DNA of 64,000 bases from Lytechinus pictus (GCF_037042905.1 NC_087257.1:9950001-10014000); one strand, 5' to 3'; numbered from the stretch's first letter, positions 13,601-28,600 are shown. Notes: a model not told the origin generated them from the sequence alone. Numbers and translations are program-made.

Positions 13601-16600
13601 ATATTATGTTATTTTATTTTTCTATTTTTCAGGTTGCCCTGCATTCGTGGTGGTCCCTTGGGCGATAGTGCGATCGTTTAAAGAATCGTCAGGGTAAGTC
13701 TATCGTTTTTGGCGCCACTTGATGGCATAGCATGCACAGTCACATCATAGGAACCGTCCCCAGACCGATCAAAGCTATTACGTTATATCGAATGGCATAT
13801 CATCGGTCGGTTTGGTATCGGTTTCGTTGGTGAGACAAGGGCATAAAAGATGTTATGCCAAATAATTTTTCCTTAAGGCCACCGCACACCTTACGACTGT
13901 TCGCAATCCGATTTTTGGAACAAATCGCATTTTGCTCATTTTCTGAAAATGTGAATGGAACATATCATTTTATTTGAGGTTAAAATCAATTGAAAGAATA
14001 TTAATATAATCATTCTGAAAGATTGCAAGCCTTTATTTTGGAGTAAAGGCCAAATTAGTTTCAAATCGTAGCAAATCGTACGACTACTATGACGTCATTA
14101 CGACTAGATATTAAATTTGCTTTTATTCTATTAAGAAGGATGATAGCTTAGTCACAGATTTGAACATAGGTATTCGTACGATGATTTCGAACATTACACA
14201 GTAAGATATTCCAAGTCTCAATATTAGCATCAAATTCTACTACGTTTTATTCCAAAATTGAGTCGCAGACCAATCGTAAGGTATGCGGTCGCCTTTGTCA
14301 TACACATGCATGGCAAACCCTTCTTATTATTTCATTATTCATTAAAGTATTTATGGAACAGCAGGTGGGGATGGGGTGTGTAAATAAATTATGGCAGTCT
14401 CGTTATTTTGGAATTGTTCATAAGAATGATAAATATCGAACAAGTGAGGCACATTCAGTTAGGCATCCTATTGTCGTATTTGCATATTTAAAGTCTCAAT
14501 GTAGTTTCATGCAATCACATTTATTCACTTTTATCGTCAATGTGGTCCTAATACGGTACTAGGGATATCACTTAAATAATGATTTTGTTTTCCTTTGCCA
14601 TTAATTTTTTAAAGCTAAGTGTGATCGACGAGCAATATTATTTTGTTGACTCATACCCTAATATCACGTATGCATAATTTGAAGCAACTCAGCCGCAGTA
14701 CAGTCGAATTGGTTGCTACCATGTCTCATGAAGTGAATTGTATTCTTTATAGAACTGACGAGACATATACTAACGATATCAAATGGGCATTTGATAAAAT
14801 AGCACAATTGCTCTATTTATGTGGACGATCCCTGGCTTGGATTGAAAACTATCTTTCTGTTTGTCAGATCTTGGTTGCTGATCAACATTAATAAATTTAT
14901 TGCTTCTTAAACATCCGATACTGTTAGTATCAACGACTCAGTCCCACAAGGGACAGTACTAGGTCCTTTACTCTTTTAGATGCACCTGGGGATGATCTTA
15001 TTAATGAGAGTAAATGTAAAATAAACGCTATTGGGCCTAGATTTTATGTTGATGATCGAAAGGATAGAGATAATAAGGGTCAACTAATTACTTCATTAGT
15101 AATATTATTATCGTTTTATAATTACTGACCAACCGCAAACCGAAAAGGTTAGTTTACAATTCAAAACATTTTACATGACGTATGAAGGAAAGTAGCTTGA
15201 ATTCACATTCCGTGCAGCAAAACTACTATTAATAACCTTCGGTGTGGTATTATTATTTTATTTTCTCTCTCTCTCTTTCTTGTGTACTTCTCTTATTGAT
15301 GTCCTCACATCTCATACGTAGCAGTATATTTGAATTAGCAATTCTCTTAATGCCAATGGGCCAAATGATAAAATTATACTCATTCAAATCGGATTTCATG
15401 AGGAACATAATCCTCTTAACTCAGCAATGTAATGACATTCGCTGTCATATTTCATTCCAATGTATTATGATTTGCCGGGTCGAAAGGCAGCCACTCACAT
15501 AGTATAGTGGTCTCGGATATATCTCGAATATTACTGCATGCATAAGTACGAACATTACATGACGGTCTTGTAACAAAACAATAAAAAAGTTATGTGCCAT
15601 TGAAGTTTTCATGTTCTATAAATGTTATTTTGCCATCGATAAAATGAATTCATGACACAAATCATGTCATAATGCTTGACAACAATTAAAAGGAAATTTC
15701 GAATGGAACCAACAAATCAAAACAGGTGGTAATATTTTGCGCATGACAAAAATCCATAAGGCAAGACAAACATTGACAAAAAATGCTCCCGAATTCTCAT
15801 CATTTAGTTGCAGTGCTGCATGGAGGAGTCGTATTTTGAGATGTATGATAGAAAGAGAAAAGGAAAGATACAGGACAATAAAAATGCACAATTTTGAGAA
15901 AGCAAACTTATCGTCAGCTTCTACCTCAACCTAGTTTGGAGTGTTTACACACCTTGCACTGGAGATTTGAGAATCAGCTAAGCCATCAAACAATCAGGAT
16001 TTAATGTTTTTCCTCACACGGGAAAATCGAAACTAAAACGTCTGTGCTTTAAGTACCAATGTCTGATTTTACGTATACCCGATTATCTAACCGAAGCATT
16101 CGTCCTGGTATTAAAGAAATATCACAATAACGTAACAAAACACCGTCATCAATTACGTCTTCTTCAAACGGAGACTGTCCCTGATTCTTAAGTTGAGTGT
16201 AAATCAAGGGAATTTCTATGTGCGACTAATCCTAATCACGTGGCCAAAGGCTTTTGCGAATTAAAGTTCTTTCACCAGTCCTGGTTTAGAAAAGAGGGGT
16301 TGGAAGCTTTTTCACGGTTCTTTCGATTTTATTTAAAAAAATATCTGGGGAAAAAGGTAGACATATACTATTAAAGGAGATAATTCCTTCAAAAATTGTA
16401 TCAGTTACGACGGAAATCAATAATGCCTCCTGTTTGTGAAAATGTGAAACATGCCGTTAGATCGCTAAAGTTTGATCGATTCTATTTAAAGCGAATACTT
16501 TTTTGTAATTATTGGTGGGGGTTCGAACCATTGGAACACAGTTCACAATAGTTTATTTGTATTTTTTTCACATTTTATCAATGTATTTTGCATCAGGGGG

Positions 16601-19600
16601 CGTGAAATTCGAGAGAGGATGGGAGGGGGGGGGGGGACTGAACATACACGATACCGCAACTTGAAAGTAATGTTCATGTTTCTGTACTGAATGAATTGTA
16701 TGTGTGTATGTTAGGGTGTGTGTGTGGAGGGGGTCGGGGGAGCACTCCCTAAAGCCCCCGGTTCTGTGCCCCCTCCTTTTTAATCTTTCTTAATCAAATT
16801 TAATCCTGCAGGTGCTGGTGGAATGATGTGACACGGGATTCGAGCTACTGGATCATTAAGGCCCCTGTCATGATTTCCGTTATTGTAAGTAGACATTTAT
16901 TGCCCCAACCCAATAAAAAAGCTGTTTAAATTTTAACACAATGTTGTTCACTATATGACGTTACAGTAGTTGTTTAAAGGTATTGTAGCATAATGAGTTA
17001 TACCTTTAAGATGTATTTCATAGTTTAATCGTAGAGGGCGATATTTTAGTTGTGATATGCTTTGCGATTATTGGAGAAGTACGTCAGTTCGCTGGGAGCT
17101 GCGGTGGCGTGCGGTTGTAAGATGTAAGCTCCGAATAAATCAAGTTGAACTGTATACTGAATATCTCCCAAGTTGCTTCATTTGCATGATCTAGGGTGAG
17201 TGAGCGGGTGATTCGGTGTATTTCAGAGGAGCGAGAGAGTGTACCACGTTGCACAATATACTTTTGTGAACGAACCTGCCCAAAAAGAGATATAAAAGTG
17301 AGGAGAAGCGTGGACCGGGTTCTGGAGACTGCGAGACGGCAGAACGCTACCCCGACAGAGCTCGGTTACGCCACACTGGTGGCCGCGGTGGGATTGAACA
17401 ACGTGGTATTGGAAGCTCAGACAACTTAGGCGCCTGTATTACAGGGAGCGCCACGTATATCTCCTATGAAGATCGCCAGGAGAGAGGGGTAAAGAGAGCC
17501 GAGGAAGGGTGCCTGGAGAGAGGCAAGAAGAGAGCGCCTATGCACGTTGGTGAATAGCACCACGAGTGCGTGTGTTGGCGACAGCGTGGATAGCACGGAG
17601 GAAGGGAGCCTGGAGAGAGGCAAGAAGAGAGCGCCTATGCACGTTGGTGAATAGCACCACGAGTGCGTGTGTTGGCGACAGCGTGGATAGCACGGAGGAA
17701 GGGAGCCTGGAGAGAGGCAAGAAGAGAGCGCCTATGCACGTTGGTGAATAGCACCACGAGTGCGTGTGTTGGCGACAGCGTGGATAGCACGGAGGAAGGG
17801 AGCCTGGAGAGAGGCAAGAAGAGAGCGCCGATGCACATGGTGAATAGCAACCGGAGTGTGTGTGTTGGCGACAGCGTGGATAGCGCAGAAGAAGGGAGCC
17901 TGGAGAGAGGCAAGGAGATAGTGCCTACACACGTTGGTGAATAGCGCCCTGGATGTGTGTGGCGGAGATAGTGCCTACACACGTTGGTGAATAGCGCCCT
18001 GGATGTGTGTGGAGGAGATAGTGCCTACACACGTTGGTGAATAGCGCCCTGGATGTGTGTGGCGGAGATAGTGCCTACACACGTTGGTGAATAGCGCCCT
18101 GGATGTGTGTGGAGGAGATAGTGCCTACACACGTTGGTGAATAGCGCCCTGGATGTGTGTGGCGGAGATAGTGCCTACACACGTTGGTGAATAGCGCCCT
18201 GGATGTGTGTGGAGGACATAGTGCCTACACACGTTGGTGAATAGCGCCCTGGATGTGTGTGGCGGAGATAGTGCCTACACACGTTGGTGAATAGCGCCCT
18301 GAGTGTGTGTGGCTGTAAATGCTACTGCATACATTTTAGGTTGAAAATATATAGTGCCTCGAGTTTGTGTGGCGGAGATGGCGCCTTGAGTGTGTGTGGC
18401 GGAGATAGCGCCTATTGAGTCGGTGTGTAGACGACAGCGTGGATAGCGCCTATACATGTAAATGTATAGCGCCTACGACGAGTGGCTATGAAGAATGGAT
18501 CTGGAATTCCTTGCCGGATAAGTGCAGCGTGGAGATGGGGATCTCTGAACGTCGAAGAGAAGTACTTGTTGGATATGCAGATACTAGCAACGAGGGAACT
18601 GGAGCTGTCCTATGTTGGGAAGGAGCAAGTCATATCCTATGCTAGTGGGGTACTGCATTCAGAAAGCAGAGAAAAAACTACTATGGGGCTCAAAAGGAGT
18701 CATGGGCCATGGTAGTATTTCGGAGCTGCAACAGAACTTCTATGGGCGGAGATCAGGACGGATCATCGGGCACTTGGTTGGATCTTTGCAGACGCAAGGG
18801 TGGTTGCCGTGGAACTTGACATCAGCAATGAGCAGATACCAACAGAAAGAACCTTCGATCAGGTAGATCTTGGAAGCGGAGCATCAGTCAGTCGACCGGC
18901 CCGATTGGTCAACGGTGGCTTCAAAGTCTAGTGTGGAGAAGTCCTATTGGAGGATGCACAGCTGGAGATGAAGCAAGACATACTCTACAGGAAGTAGGAG
19001 TGTGACCAAGGTCGGAATGTAACATGGCATGTGATGTTGGTCTTCAGATAGATAGTTCGAAGGAATTGCGTTGGATGCACATCCGCTGATTGTTACGACA
19101 GGGTAACGCCTTGGCCTCCAAAGAAGTCTTTATAGAGAGAGATCGAGATGATGAAAAGTAGTTCTAGACATGCGCCTTGAAGAAACCCCCAAGAAGAAAT
19201 CCTCTAGCACTTCAATCCGCAGAATAGATATTGGACATAACTTTCGCTATAACTTTGTGCCAGAAACAGTAAAAGACTCTGATGCATTTGATTTTGTATT
19301 CAAAATGTTGTTTTATGCCTTGATGTATGCTTTATTTTTTGTTGCTTCCATGTTTTCCTTTTCCTATTTTCTAACCTTTCTTATGTAATTCTCATCTTGA
19401 CATTTTCCTGATCTCAATGCTACTCTCTTTACTCTATCTATCTATTTCTGTATATAGATTATTTTGGTTGTTATTGTAAGAAAGGTTCTTCCTTTATGTA
19501 CAATGCCAATGTATATACCTGTATACTTTTAACGATGTTTTAATGTTTTATTTTCTTCTTTGGAAGAAATTCATTTTTATGTTTTGTTGTTAATACCTGG

Positions 19601-22600
19601 TCCGAGGACAGCCCAGACTTGGGGAGGGGCTGTGTAGCATAATGAGTTATACCTTTAAGATGTATTTCATAGTTTAATCGTAGAGGGCGATATTTTAGTT
19701 GTGATATGCTTTGCGATTATTGGAGAAGTACGTCAGTTCGCTGGGAGCTGCGGTGGCGTGCGGTTGTAAGATGTAAGCTCCGAATAAATCAAGTTGAACT
19801 GTATACTGAATATCTCCCAAGTTGCTTCATTTGCATGATCTAGGGTGAGTGAGCGGGTGATTCGGTGTATTTCAGAGGAGCGAGAGAGTGTACCACGTTG
19901 CACAATATACTTTTGTGAACGAACCTGCCCAAAAAGAGATATAAAAGTGAGGAGAAGCGTGGACCGGGTTCTGGAGACTGCGAGACGGCAGAACGCTACC
20001 CCGACAGAGCTCGGTTACGCCACAGTATTAACACTCTATTCTACTCTTAGACAAAACAATTTAATCTTTAATAATTCAAGTATGGTTGCACTCTAAGAAA
20101 AGGTTTACCCAATATAAGATACAGAATATCTTTTTAATCGTTGTAATGTTTTTATCTTTATATATATATTTATTTACTAACTTATCCATTGTTTTTTTTT
20201 TTTTTTTTTTTGGGGGGGGGGGGTGGGCACTGCTGGAAATATTGTACACTCGAGTTCCTAGAGTGAAATGACATGACATACATCAGACATTAGGCGAATT
20301 CTGAGAATACAGTTTTCTAGAATAAAAAGTAACATCATTCCAACATCAAAGAAGTGTAATGTAAACCTCATGCCTCTGGGACATTGAGAAAAGGGAATTC
20401 TAATCGATTAGATGTAATGTTTTATATCTAGTAATTGAATCAACTTTCATTTCTCGGAAGTTGACATTTGTATTACTAACTGATAGACATACTTTATTTC
20501 AACTCTTTTTTTTTATCTGGTTTGAGTAAAAGCAAGTAGTTCATGGGTGTAATTTATTCAACACAGATGTGGAATGCAAAAAAGAAGAATTATATTAAAT
20601 CACTTAAATATTTATAAAAATATCATACTAAATCAAATTCTGAAAAAATACATCTTCTTCAAAAGATTAGAAAGATTATCAGGCAACGAGCATCACATCA
20701 ATGTTAGCTATTTTATTTCCTTGGTATTTTTTTATGTGTTTTCAAAAATGATAACTAAAAGTCTCACATTAGTGTTTTTATTTGTTACGGTTTTTTAATA
20801 CCGACGACCCATTGCACAAAGAACTGTGATCAAACGCCACTTTCTTCATTTCTTTGTCATTCCGTTTGTGTTTCTCCTCTTTCAAAAAAAAGGTAAACTT
20901 GAATTATTTTCTTCGATCCATTCAACTTTATTCTAAAAAAAGATTGATCAAAATGACCATTCTCTTGGCTAATATGGTCCAACTGATAAAACTGGCCAAA
21001 AGCAACCAAATTCCTGGTAGATTTTAACAAATAATTTGGTTGATTTTGACAATTTTTTCTCGGTCGGACACATATTGACCAAGAGAATGGTAATTTTGAC
21101 CCAATCCTTTTTTAGAGTGTTCCATTAAAGCTTATACCTCGTCCTTTCAATATTTCTTTTCAATTTTTTCCCCCAACCAGGTAAATTTCGTCTTGTTTCT
21201 CCACATACTATGTGTATTGGCGACCAAGCTGAGGGCGAGCAATGCAGCTGAGGCAAGAACGTACAGGTAGCTTTCTATTGCTCGCATGGCCTGCAACACT
21301 CACTAGCATCATGTTCCTCTATATACACCTAAAGGGAAGCCCTGGTATTAAGTTGGTTTGAATGTAAAGCGGGTGGAATCGGATCAGGAAGAGTCAGTCC
21401 AAAGACCTGGACCACGTTTCAAAGAGAGTTGCGATTGATCCAACCAACCACAAATATGGAAATCCAAAACCCCAACATCTAAAATGCTCTTGTCTATTCG
21501 TAATGTTTTGTAAATATGACGTAGGCCGATCGTCATGCAAGTGACATCGCGCCCATATCGAAAACTTGTATGCAGTGTAACGGACATGTAAAAACATAGC
21601 AGACGACGTTTGCAGACCTCGCGATCATCGTATGACTGGTGGTGCGGAATGTTCCATTGCGGCTTTATGGGGGAAATAGCATTACAGCGGGATAAAATGT
21701 ATACACAGATAATGTTTCAGCGTTGATTTGCAATATTTTGAGTCAATTTTTATGAATTATCGTTGTTTGAACATTTAAACATCATTATAAAATGAAAGAA
21801 ATAAGCAAAACTTAATTTTCAGACTTAGCTATGCAGTATTAAGCTGGAATGCACCCCTCGTATAGATAATGGACCCGTCACGAGTGTAGGTTTGCTCTTC
21901 GGACATCACTATCACAAAGAAAATCTCCTCTGATTTGATGATAAAAGTGCCCTATTTCCTTATTAACCAATCTCCATGGTTCTTTCATGAGTATTTGCCT
22001 TACAATGTGCCCTTTATTGTAATCTGGGCGGAAATTCATGATACCACCACCCACCGATGTGACGACGGATATAATCCACCCGGGTACTATAAAAATGTCC
22101 CCCAAACCCATTATCCCAATACATATTCCTGACTATGGATGGTTTTTAGTGATTTTAATGTAATAAAGTGCCATATTTCCCACCAATTGAATGTTAAAAA
22201 AATTATGGTCATCTGATAGAAGAAGTTGTTACCATTCATTTCAGGGGGGCGGAAATTCTATCTGAATCAACGCTTGTCCTTGATATACATTTGTTTGTGA
22301 AAAAAGGGTATAATGCAAGGGAATTCTGCGTGTTATAAGGGTGCGCGCGTGCAGCGAGGACCTTCTGTCCGCTAGTTTTCCATATGATTCCTTGTATGGC
22401 GAATTATGACAACAGTGGATTTCCATAGTTTTTTATCTAATCAATTGATGAAATCTCTATATAAGACAGGATCCTCGTCCACGTTTCACAATGAGTTTTG
22501 ATTGATCCGATCAACCTCAACTATTCAACTTCATCGTTCTTAGTACAGGAAATTGTCAAGATGTCCCTTTGGGAAACATAGAATTATTAAAAGTACACGT

Positions 22601-25600
22601 TCCCGGGATTCAAGAGGGTGCTGTTTGAAATACGTATGCGTTGCGGACGGCGCGCCACCGCGGCACCAACTGCCTTTTGGCACCAACGTGATACGACGCT
22701 TACGCAGACGCCATGTTCTGAATGCCCGAACTCTGACAGTTCTCAGTTCGCGTATATGCCTCGGTTGCTGTTCGAAGATCTTGGCAGGGTGGCACTGCCT
22801 CCTTCTGCTGTGTGAAGTGACATCAGCAGAAGTTTGGGCTAGCGCCGGATGTAGCCAAATATACCAAAAGCAGTGCAGAGTGTGCATGACTGGCGTGTAT
22901 GTGCTGATGATTGACAGCTGCACGCAAATTAGGTCGATCATCTTCGTAATGAAGATGTCGGTCAGTACAGCACGTAACAAAACGGAGCCCTCTTGGTTCT
23001 CGGGAACTTTTACCTTTAAGACACTAATACTTACATGCACTGGCGAATCCAGGGGTGGGGGGGGGGGGGCGGCTGTGCCCCCCCTTTAAGAAGCAAAATT
23101 AAAATATTTCTAATGTAAAAATGCCATTAAAACAGAGGTGTGCCCCCTCTTTTGAAAGTGTAGGCCTTTATTTTTTATGCTTGTCAATTTTTTTTTGGGT
23201 ACGAACTATGCTTAATTTTCGGTTAAAAACATTTTTTTGTGGCTTGCCAAATTTTTCCTCCGAAAAATGTGCCCCCCCCTTGGAAAATCCTGGATCCGCC
23301 TCTGCTTGCAGGGGCTTGCATGAACATTTAAGTTGAAAAAAAACTTTGATAAAGTGCATAATAAATTTTGGGGACGCTGGCATTTCCATAGTTGAGAGGA
23401 ACGGATCAATTGCAACTCAGTAAGAGAGGGCCCAGGACGTTCGCTCCCTCTTCGGGGCTGACTCAACTTCGCTGACTCGTTCCTCCCGTTTCTAATTTCT
23501 TATTACACCCAACAACTTAATATCAATGATGGATTTTCCCTTTTCACTACCTCATCCTATGGGCATTTCAGGTATATATGTATATATCCAAGGCATCTTG
23601 TTCAACTCTTCTTCCTTTGTGTGCTTTTCTTTTCTATCTTTTCATAATGTAATCACTACAAATAGAAGCATGGGTGATACAGAGATGGTCTAGCTGAACT
23701 ATTTCTACCACTCTCAGAATAATTTCATTGGACAAAAGGGGCAGGCGAATGGTTTTGAAAGATATGGGGGGGGGGGGGTGGGCCGAGCCGAAAGTTGGAG
23801 GACTGACCATGCAGAAAAAGATCGCAATAAGATGGTAATTTTTAAACCTTTTTTACGGTTTTGGGGAAAAAATATGGGGGTGGCTTCAGCCCCTTAACCA
23901 CCCTCGGTTCAAAGTCCCCTGCCCCCCTCATGGGATATCCTAATATCCTTCCTTGACCATGTTAACATTGAAGTCGGGCTTACCAAAGAGTTCAGATTTG
24001 TTATAAAAAAACACCCCAAACCCCGTATTTGAAAGACACACCGCTGACTGTCGTAGGTACAGTGGCGATGGGAGATGGGGGGGGGGGGGGGTGGGGTGGT
24101 GCACAGCCTTTTTAAAAGAAAAGTGAAGTGATATCACACAAATGAAAAGTAATTTCAAAATTATATTGTCAAAGATAAACACCGAACCGATCGAGCATTG
24201 GTTGGATTTCAGTGAATAAATTTCCCTCAAAACTATTTTCTTACCAGCTTTCGGGAATGATTTTTTCCCCACAATGTCATGAATTCATGCTGGTTTACGG
24301 ACTGCCTGAGAATAATTATACAACCCCCCCTTCATGAAAATCAAACAATTTTGATAGCTGACACAACCATCTATAGTCTACTCTTTTCCCATCGTATGGG
24401 CGCCGTAACACAAAGGTTTAGCGAGTAATCGTTAATTTGAAAGAACAATTCTGATTGGTTCCTAGTCAGTCTACGGAGCAAAATGCGCGTGCAACGATTA
24501 TCTGGATAGGCCATTCATTAAAAATTTAATTACTATTGCTTAAAAGACAAGTCCATCCCAACAAAAAGTTGATTTGAATAAAGTGAGAAAAAATCCAACA
24601 ATCATAAAATTGAAAATGTAATCAAATTCGGGTGTAAGTAAGAAGTTTATGACATTTAAAAGTTTCGCTTAATTTCACAAACAGTTATTTGCACATCCTG
24701 GTCAGTATGTAAACGAGCATACAACATTTTATTCCCCCCTGAACGTGTGAAAGTTGGTCCTTTTTGTCACATCTGTAAAAATTGAAATATTGCATAATTC
24801 AAACAATAAAAAGCAAAAAGAAATACTAGTAGTGAGTGAGTGACATCATCGGCTCATTTACATATCACTGAGTTGTGCGTTGAACTGTTTTGTGAAAAAT
24901 AAGCGAAACTTAAAAATGTCATGAATTTATTATTTTACATCCGATTTCGATGAATTTTTCAGCGTTATGCTTGTTTGATGATTCTCTATCGATTCAAATC
25001 AACAATTTTCTGGGGTGGACTTGACCTATATATCTTTGTGAGTTACGGGACCCTGCTCATGGTCTTCATCTAGAGCCCGTAACACAAAGCCTAGCAATGA
25101 TCGTAGAACAAACTTTCACGATTGATTGCATTGACTATAAAAAAACAATGTACAATCAATTGTAAAAATCAAGCGTACGATCAATCGTTACGTTTTGTGT
25201 TACGGGGCCCTGGGCAGCATGTTCGTCGACCTTCAAAACCATGCATGAAACATGCACTCATGTAGCAGTGTCATGTTTACTGGGGAACTTGGTATTAAAA
25301 GCCTCCTTTACGAAACATACATGTTATTAGAATGAGAGAAAATACAATAGTAATTGTCTGAAGGGGTTTTCCCCAGCTGATATTACAACGCTCAGGTGGT
25401 TATTCTGTCCATGAACACTCTTAAAAAATGAAAGGGTGGAATGGGGTAAGTCATCCTTTTAAAGGGCCGAGGAGTGAGAGCATTTTTAATAAGGGTAAAA
25501 AACGTCACTTCCCGCCCTTTTCCAACCTTTTTGTCTTTCTTTTTTTAGAGTGTAGGTGTAGGACAGAAATAAGCAGCAAAATGATGGCAAAAGTAGGAAG

Positions 25601-28600
25601 CAAATCCCGTTAAAAGTTTATCAACCCCTAACAACCTCTCAAAAGCAGCATATCCGCATAATGCCCTTGATATTTGCTTTTTATGTCGAAATGTTGTTGA
25701 ATAATTTTTTTTGACATTCGCGTCCTTGCAAAATCGTCGCAAACGTGCGTGAGCCCAAACGAAAACGAAGTCTTACTCCGACACAGTGCACATAATATTC
25801 GAACGTAATATGTGGGGGGGGGGGGGATTTCGCGAAATGTTCACATGATTTACGACTTAAATGTCGCGAGACTTTCGAAAGCATGTTTACCTTATGTTAT
25901 GATTTGCAATTTTTAGACAGTGGCATCCTTTGCAAATTCTTTGTTCTTAGAACGCCACACCTTTCTAAATCTCAATCCAATATTAATCATTCATCAGCAT
26001 AACATAACCTGAATATAAACTGAAGGAAATTTTGACTGTGCATGGTCGGTGTATATGCATAGATGATATGAAAAATTCTCTAGCTTAATTTTTGAAAGTC
26101 AAAACTAGCTCTACTATTACACTGTTGCATGTTCTTAATTTGTTCATTGGTAGCATGCGTGGATATTATATTTAATCTCTGAAAAACAGAATATATTTGT
26201 GTTCAACCCCAGAAATCTTTCATCTATCTTACATAAATTGTTCGATAAAATGGTAACTAAGTATTTCATCAAACATGGATTATCGGTTGGAAAAACAGCC
26301 AATCCTGGAAAACTTCCTATAAAATTAGGAGTAAAGAGAAGAAAAGAAAGGGGCTAACGATTCAACTTTCAATGTAATCTACAATAGTGATTGAGCAAAA
26401 AAAAATGATATTGTGGATTTCTTTTATGACTCGATCCTGGTCATTTGTATAAACGTTTTGTTTTTGTGACACTTTCCAAACGCAGTATTTGCACTTCGAT
26501 TGTCTTGAGTAGAACACATCAAGGGACTGAAATTAGATTATAGGTCAACTCACGGTCTGAAATCATGAACGTATTTTCAGGGCCCGTTACGAATGCTGAA
26601 GGCGCTGGCGGATCCAGGGGGTGTGGCCCTGCCCTCTCATCCTGGACGAGCCACCAATGCAAATCGTGTATGTGGAAACGAAGGAATTTCCCCCTCCCGG
26701 ATTTGTGATAACCATTGGGGGGGGGGGCTGTCATTATTTTGTGAACGAGTAGTTTTGTTATTATGGGGACCCCCCCTTTTATTTTATTTTTTGGGGGGTT
26801 ACCCCAAAATTCCGAACAATATCAAAAACATCTCTGGTTCCCCCCTCACATGTGATGAAATTCTGTATCTACCTACTGGCTTAAGTCATAATTGAATTAC
26901 CTCCTACGTCGTCATTTTAATAGGGATGAATATCATTGTCAGTGTGATTGTGTGGCCTGTTGCATAAAAAACACTAAATTTTTTTTCATTTTGCCGGAGT
27001 TTTTCAATGTGTTAAGTGTCAATGGCTGGTCCGACCACTGTTTCTTTCAGCATTACCTGAAAAAAAATGTGATATTTCAGAATGAAGAAAAATACAGTCA
27101 TGGTGAGGTCTGAATAAAAAATTGAAGTCAAGCTTTGGTGTAGTACACTGCATGGTTATTATCTTCATGATATATAGGCATACTGAAGATGGAAATGCTT
27201 GAAGAATAGTTAGGAAATGCAAAATACGTTAACGTATTCTAATATTGATCAATGAATATGCATGCTCATAATAATTATCAATATTGTTAAGTCAAAATAC
27301 TCATTTTGAATATCTACACTATACCTAGGGACAACATTAATTCTTTGCACATCATTACAGACATATTTTTTTCCGGGAGTTGATTTTCTTTTTCATTCGG
27401 GCTGTACGGTGTTGTGCGTCGTGAAATAGTCTTTACTACTCTTGTCTTTCAATCTGAGTGACGTGCGTTCGAATCCCAACCATGATGTGTTATTCTTGAG
27501 CAAGAAATTTGCACACATTGTGCTACACTCAACCCAGACGAGGTGAATGGGTACCCATCAGGATTAATTCCTTGAATGCACTGAGCGCTGGAAGGCAGCT
27601 CGAGCTTAAGCCGGGATATTAATAATAACATAATGATAATAATAATGCGCCTTAGAACAGATTATTTCTACATAGATGATGATAATGCATAGTATTATTA
27701 CGGTAAAAACTCGTTTTATGTTGTTCAACGTCCGTGCACAGATCAACAATATTTTGTTTTACCGTCAAATTATCTTTTCATGTTTTCATTCATTCAAGGC
27801 TGTATTTTTACATATTTCTCTCTATATAATAATGCATCCATTTTTATCGATTTCCCATTTTCGACGTAATTGATTATTTTTTTCTTTCTCGCTTATCAGT
27901 AAACTAGCCAAATCAACGCTGATTTTGATTCCTCTATTTGGAGTGTACTACATCATCACAGTCGGTATGCACGCATCCAACGATACAACAATGGTCTACA
28001 TCAGAATGTACTTTGAACTCATCCTTTCACCATTTCAGGTAGGACTCCCCTAAATCTTCTTTTCATATCAATTTCTGTGCTGAGTTTTGGGTTCTTATTT
28101 AATATACCGCTATCTATTGTTTTAAAAAAAGTTTACGCAACGCAACGCAGAACGGATTGAAGCACATAGAAAATGTATTGTCAAATGCCCTTCATGACAA
28201 CGAGCAAACAAGAAGTCTTGGTCAATAATCGGTGAATCAAAAGAGCAAACGACATAATTGCAATTCTTTGTCAGCTCCGAAATTGAGTACAATACTGCTG
28301 TTCCGGTTCACCAATTTTCGACAAAGACCTTCCACTCCACTTGACGTTTGCAGGATAGAAAAGTAGAAAATGACAATAGAGTTAGTGGTATGACATAATG
28401 CAGATGCTTTCAAACATGACGGTCCTGCAGCGTCTCATCATTTGGAAGAAAAAAAGAGAAATAATAAGAAGACGGAAAAGGACAAGAAAAAGAAAATTTC
28501 ATACGGAATTTATACTTTTTATTTACATCTAATCAAATTTCCAAAAGCTCCTCTTTATTTGGTCGTTTTGATTGGCAAACGTTGATGGTTGTGTGCCTAT

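Larger units (their letters stand above)
16984..20024 (+). mobile_element. Young non-autonomous Ty3/Gypsy-type LTR retrotransposon
   Basis: Two 392-bp LTRs (16984-17375 and 19633-20024) look identical base for base; each starts TG and ends CA. A 4-bp target duplication GTAT flanks the element (16980-16983 and 20025-20028). One base inside the left LTR lies a primer-binding site, and a purine-rich tract precedes the right LTR. The 2257-bp interior has no intact gag or pol: it holds 97-bp and 50-bp tandem repeats and a broken RNase H-like remnant. It probably moves using proteins from a full-length relative. It lies in a receptor intron in sense orientation. Confidence 0.93.

Noticed and set aside
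17196..17429. Reading frame repeated at 17196 and 19845
   Set aside because: Lies in the LTRs, duplicated because the LTRs are identical; no protein family recognised.
17426..17982. Open frames of up to 115 codons on both strands
   Set aside because: They follow the 97-bp tandem array inside the LTR element; repeated peptides arise from the DNA period.
17921..18320. CRISPR-like array
   Set aside because: The 50-bp units are head-to-tail with no unique spacers, and the setting is a eukaryotic retrotransposon.
22841..22960. Cysteine pattern on the minus strand loosely like a TIMP N-terminus
   Set aside because: Spacing and following residues do not fit, a stop follows, and the DNA is MITE interior.
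22540..23089. Two long overlapping antisense reading frames (166 and 178 codons)
   Set aside because: They lie in a TTAA-flanked inverted-repeat element; mirrored ends give similar peptide phrases on both strands and no domain is present.
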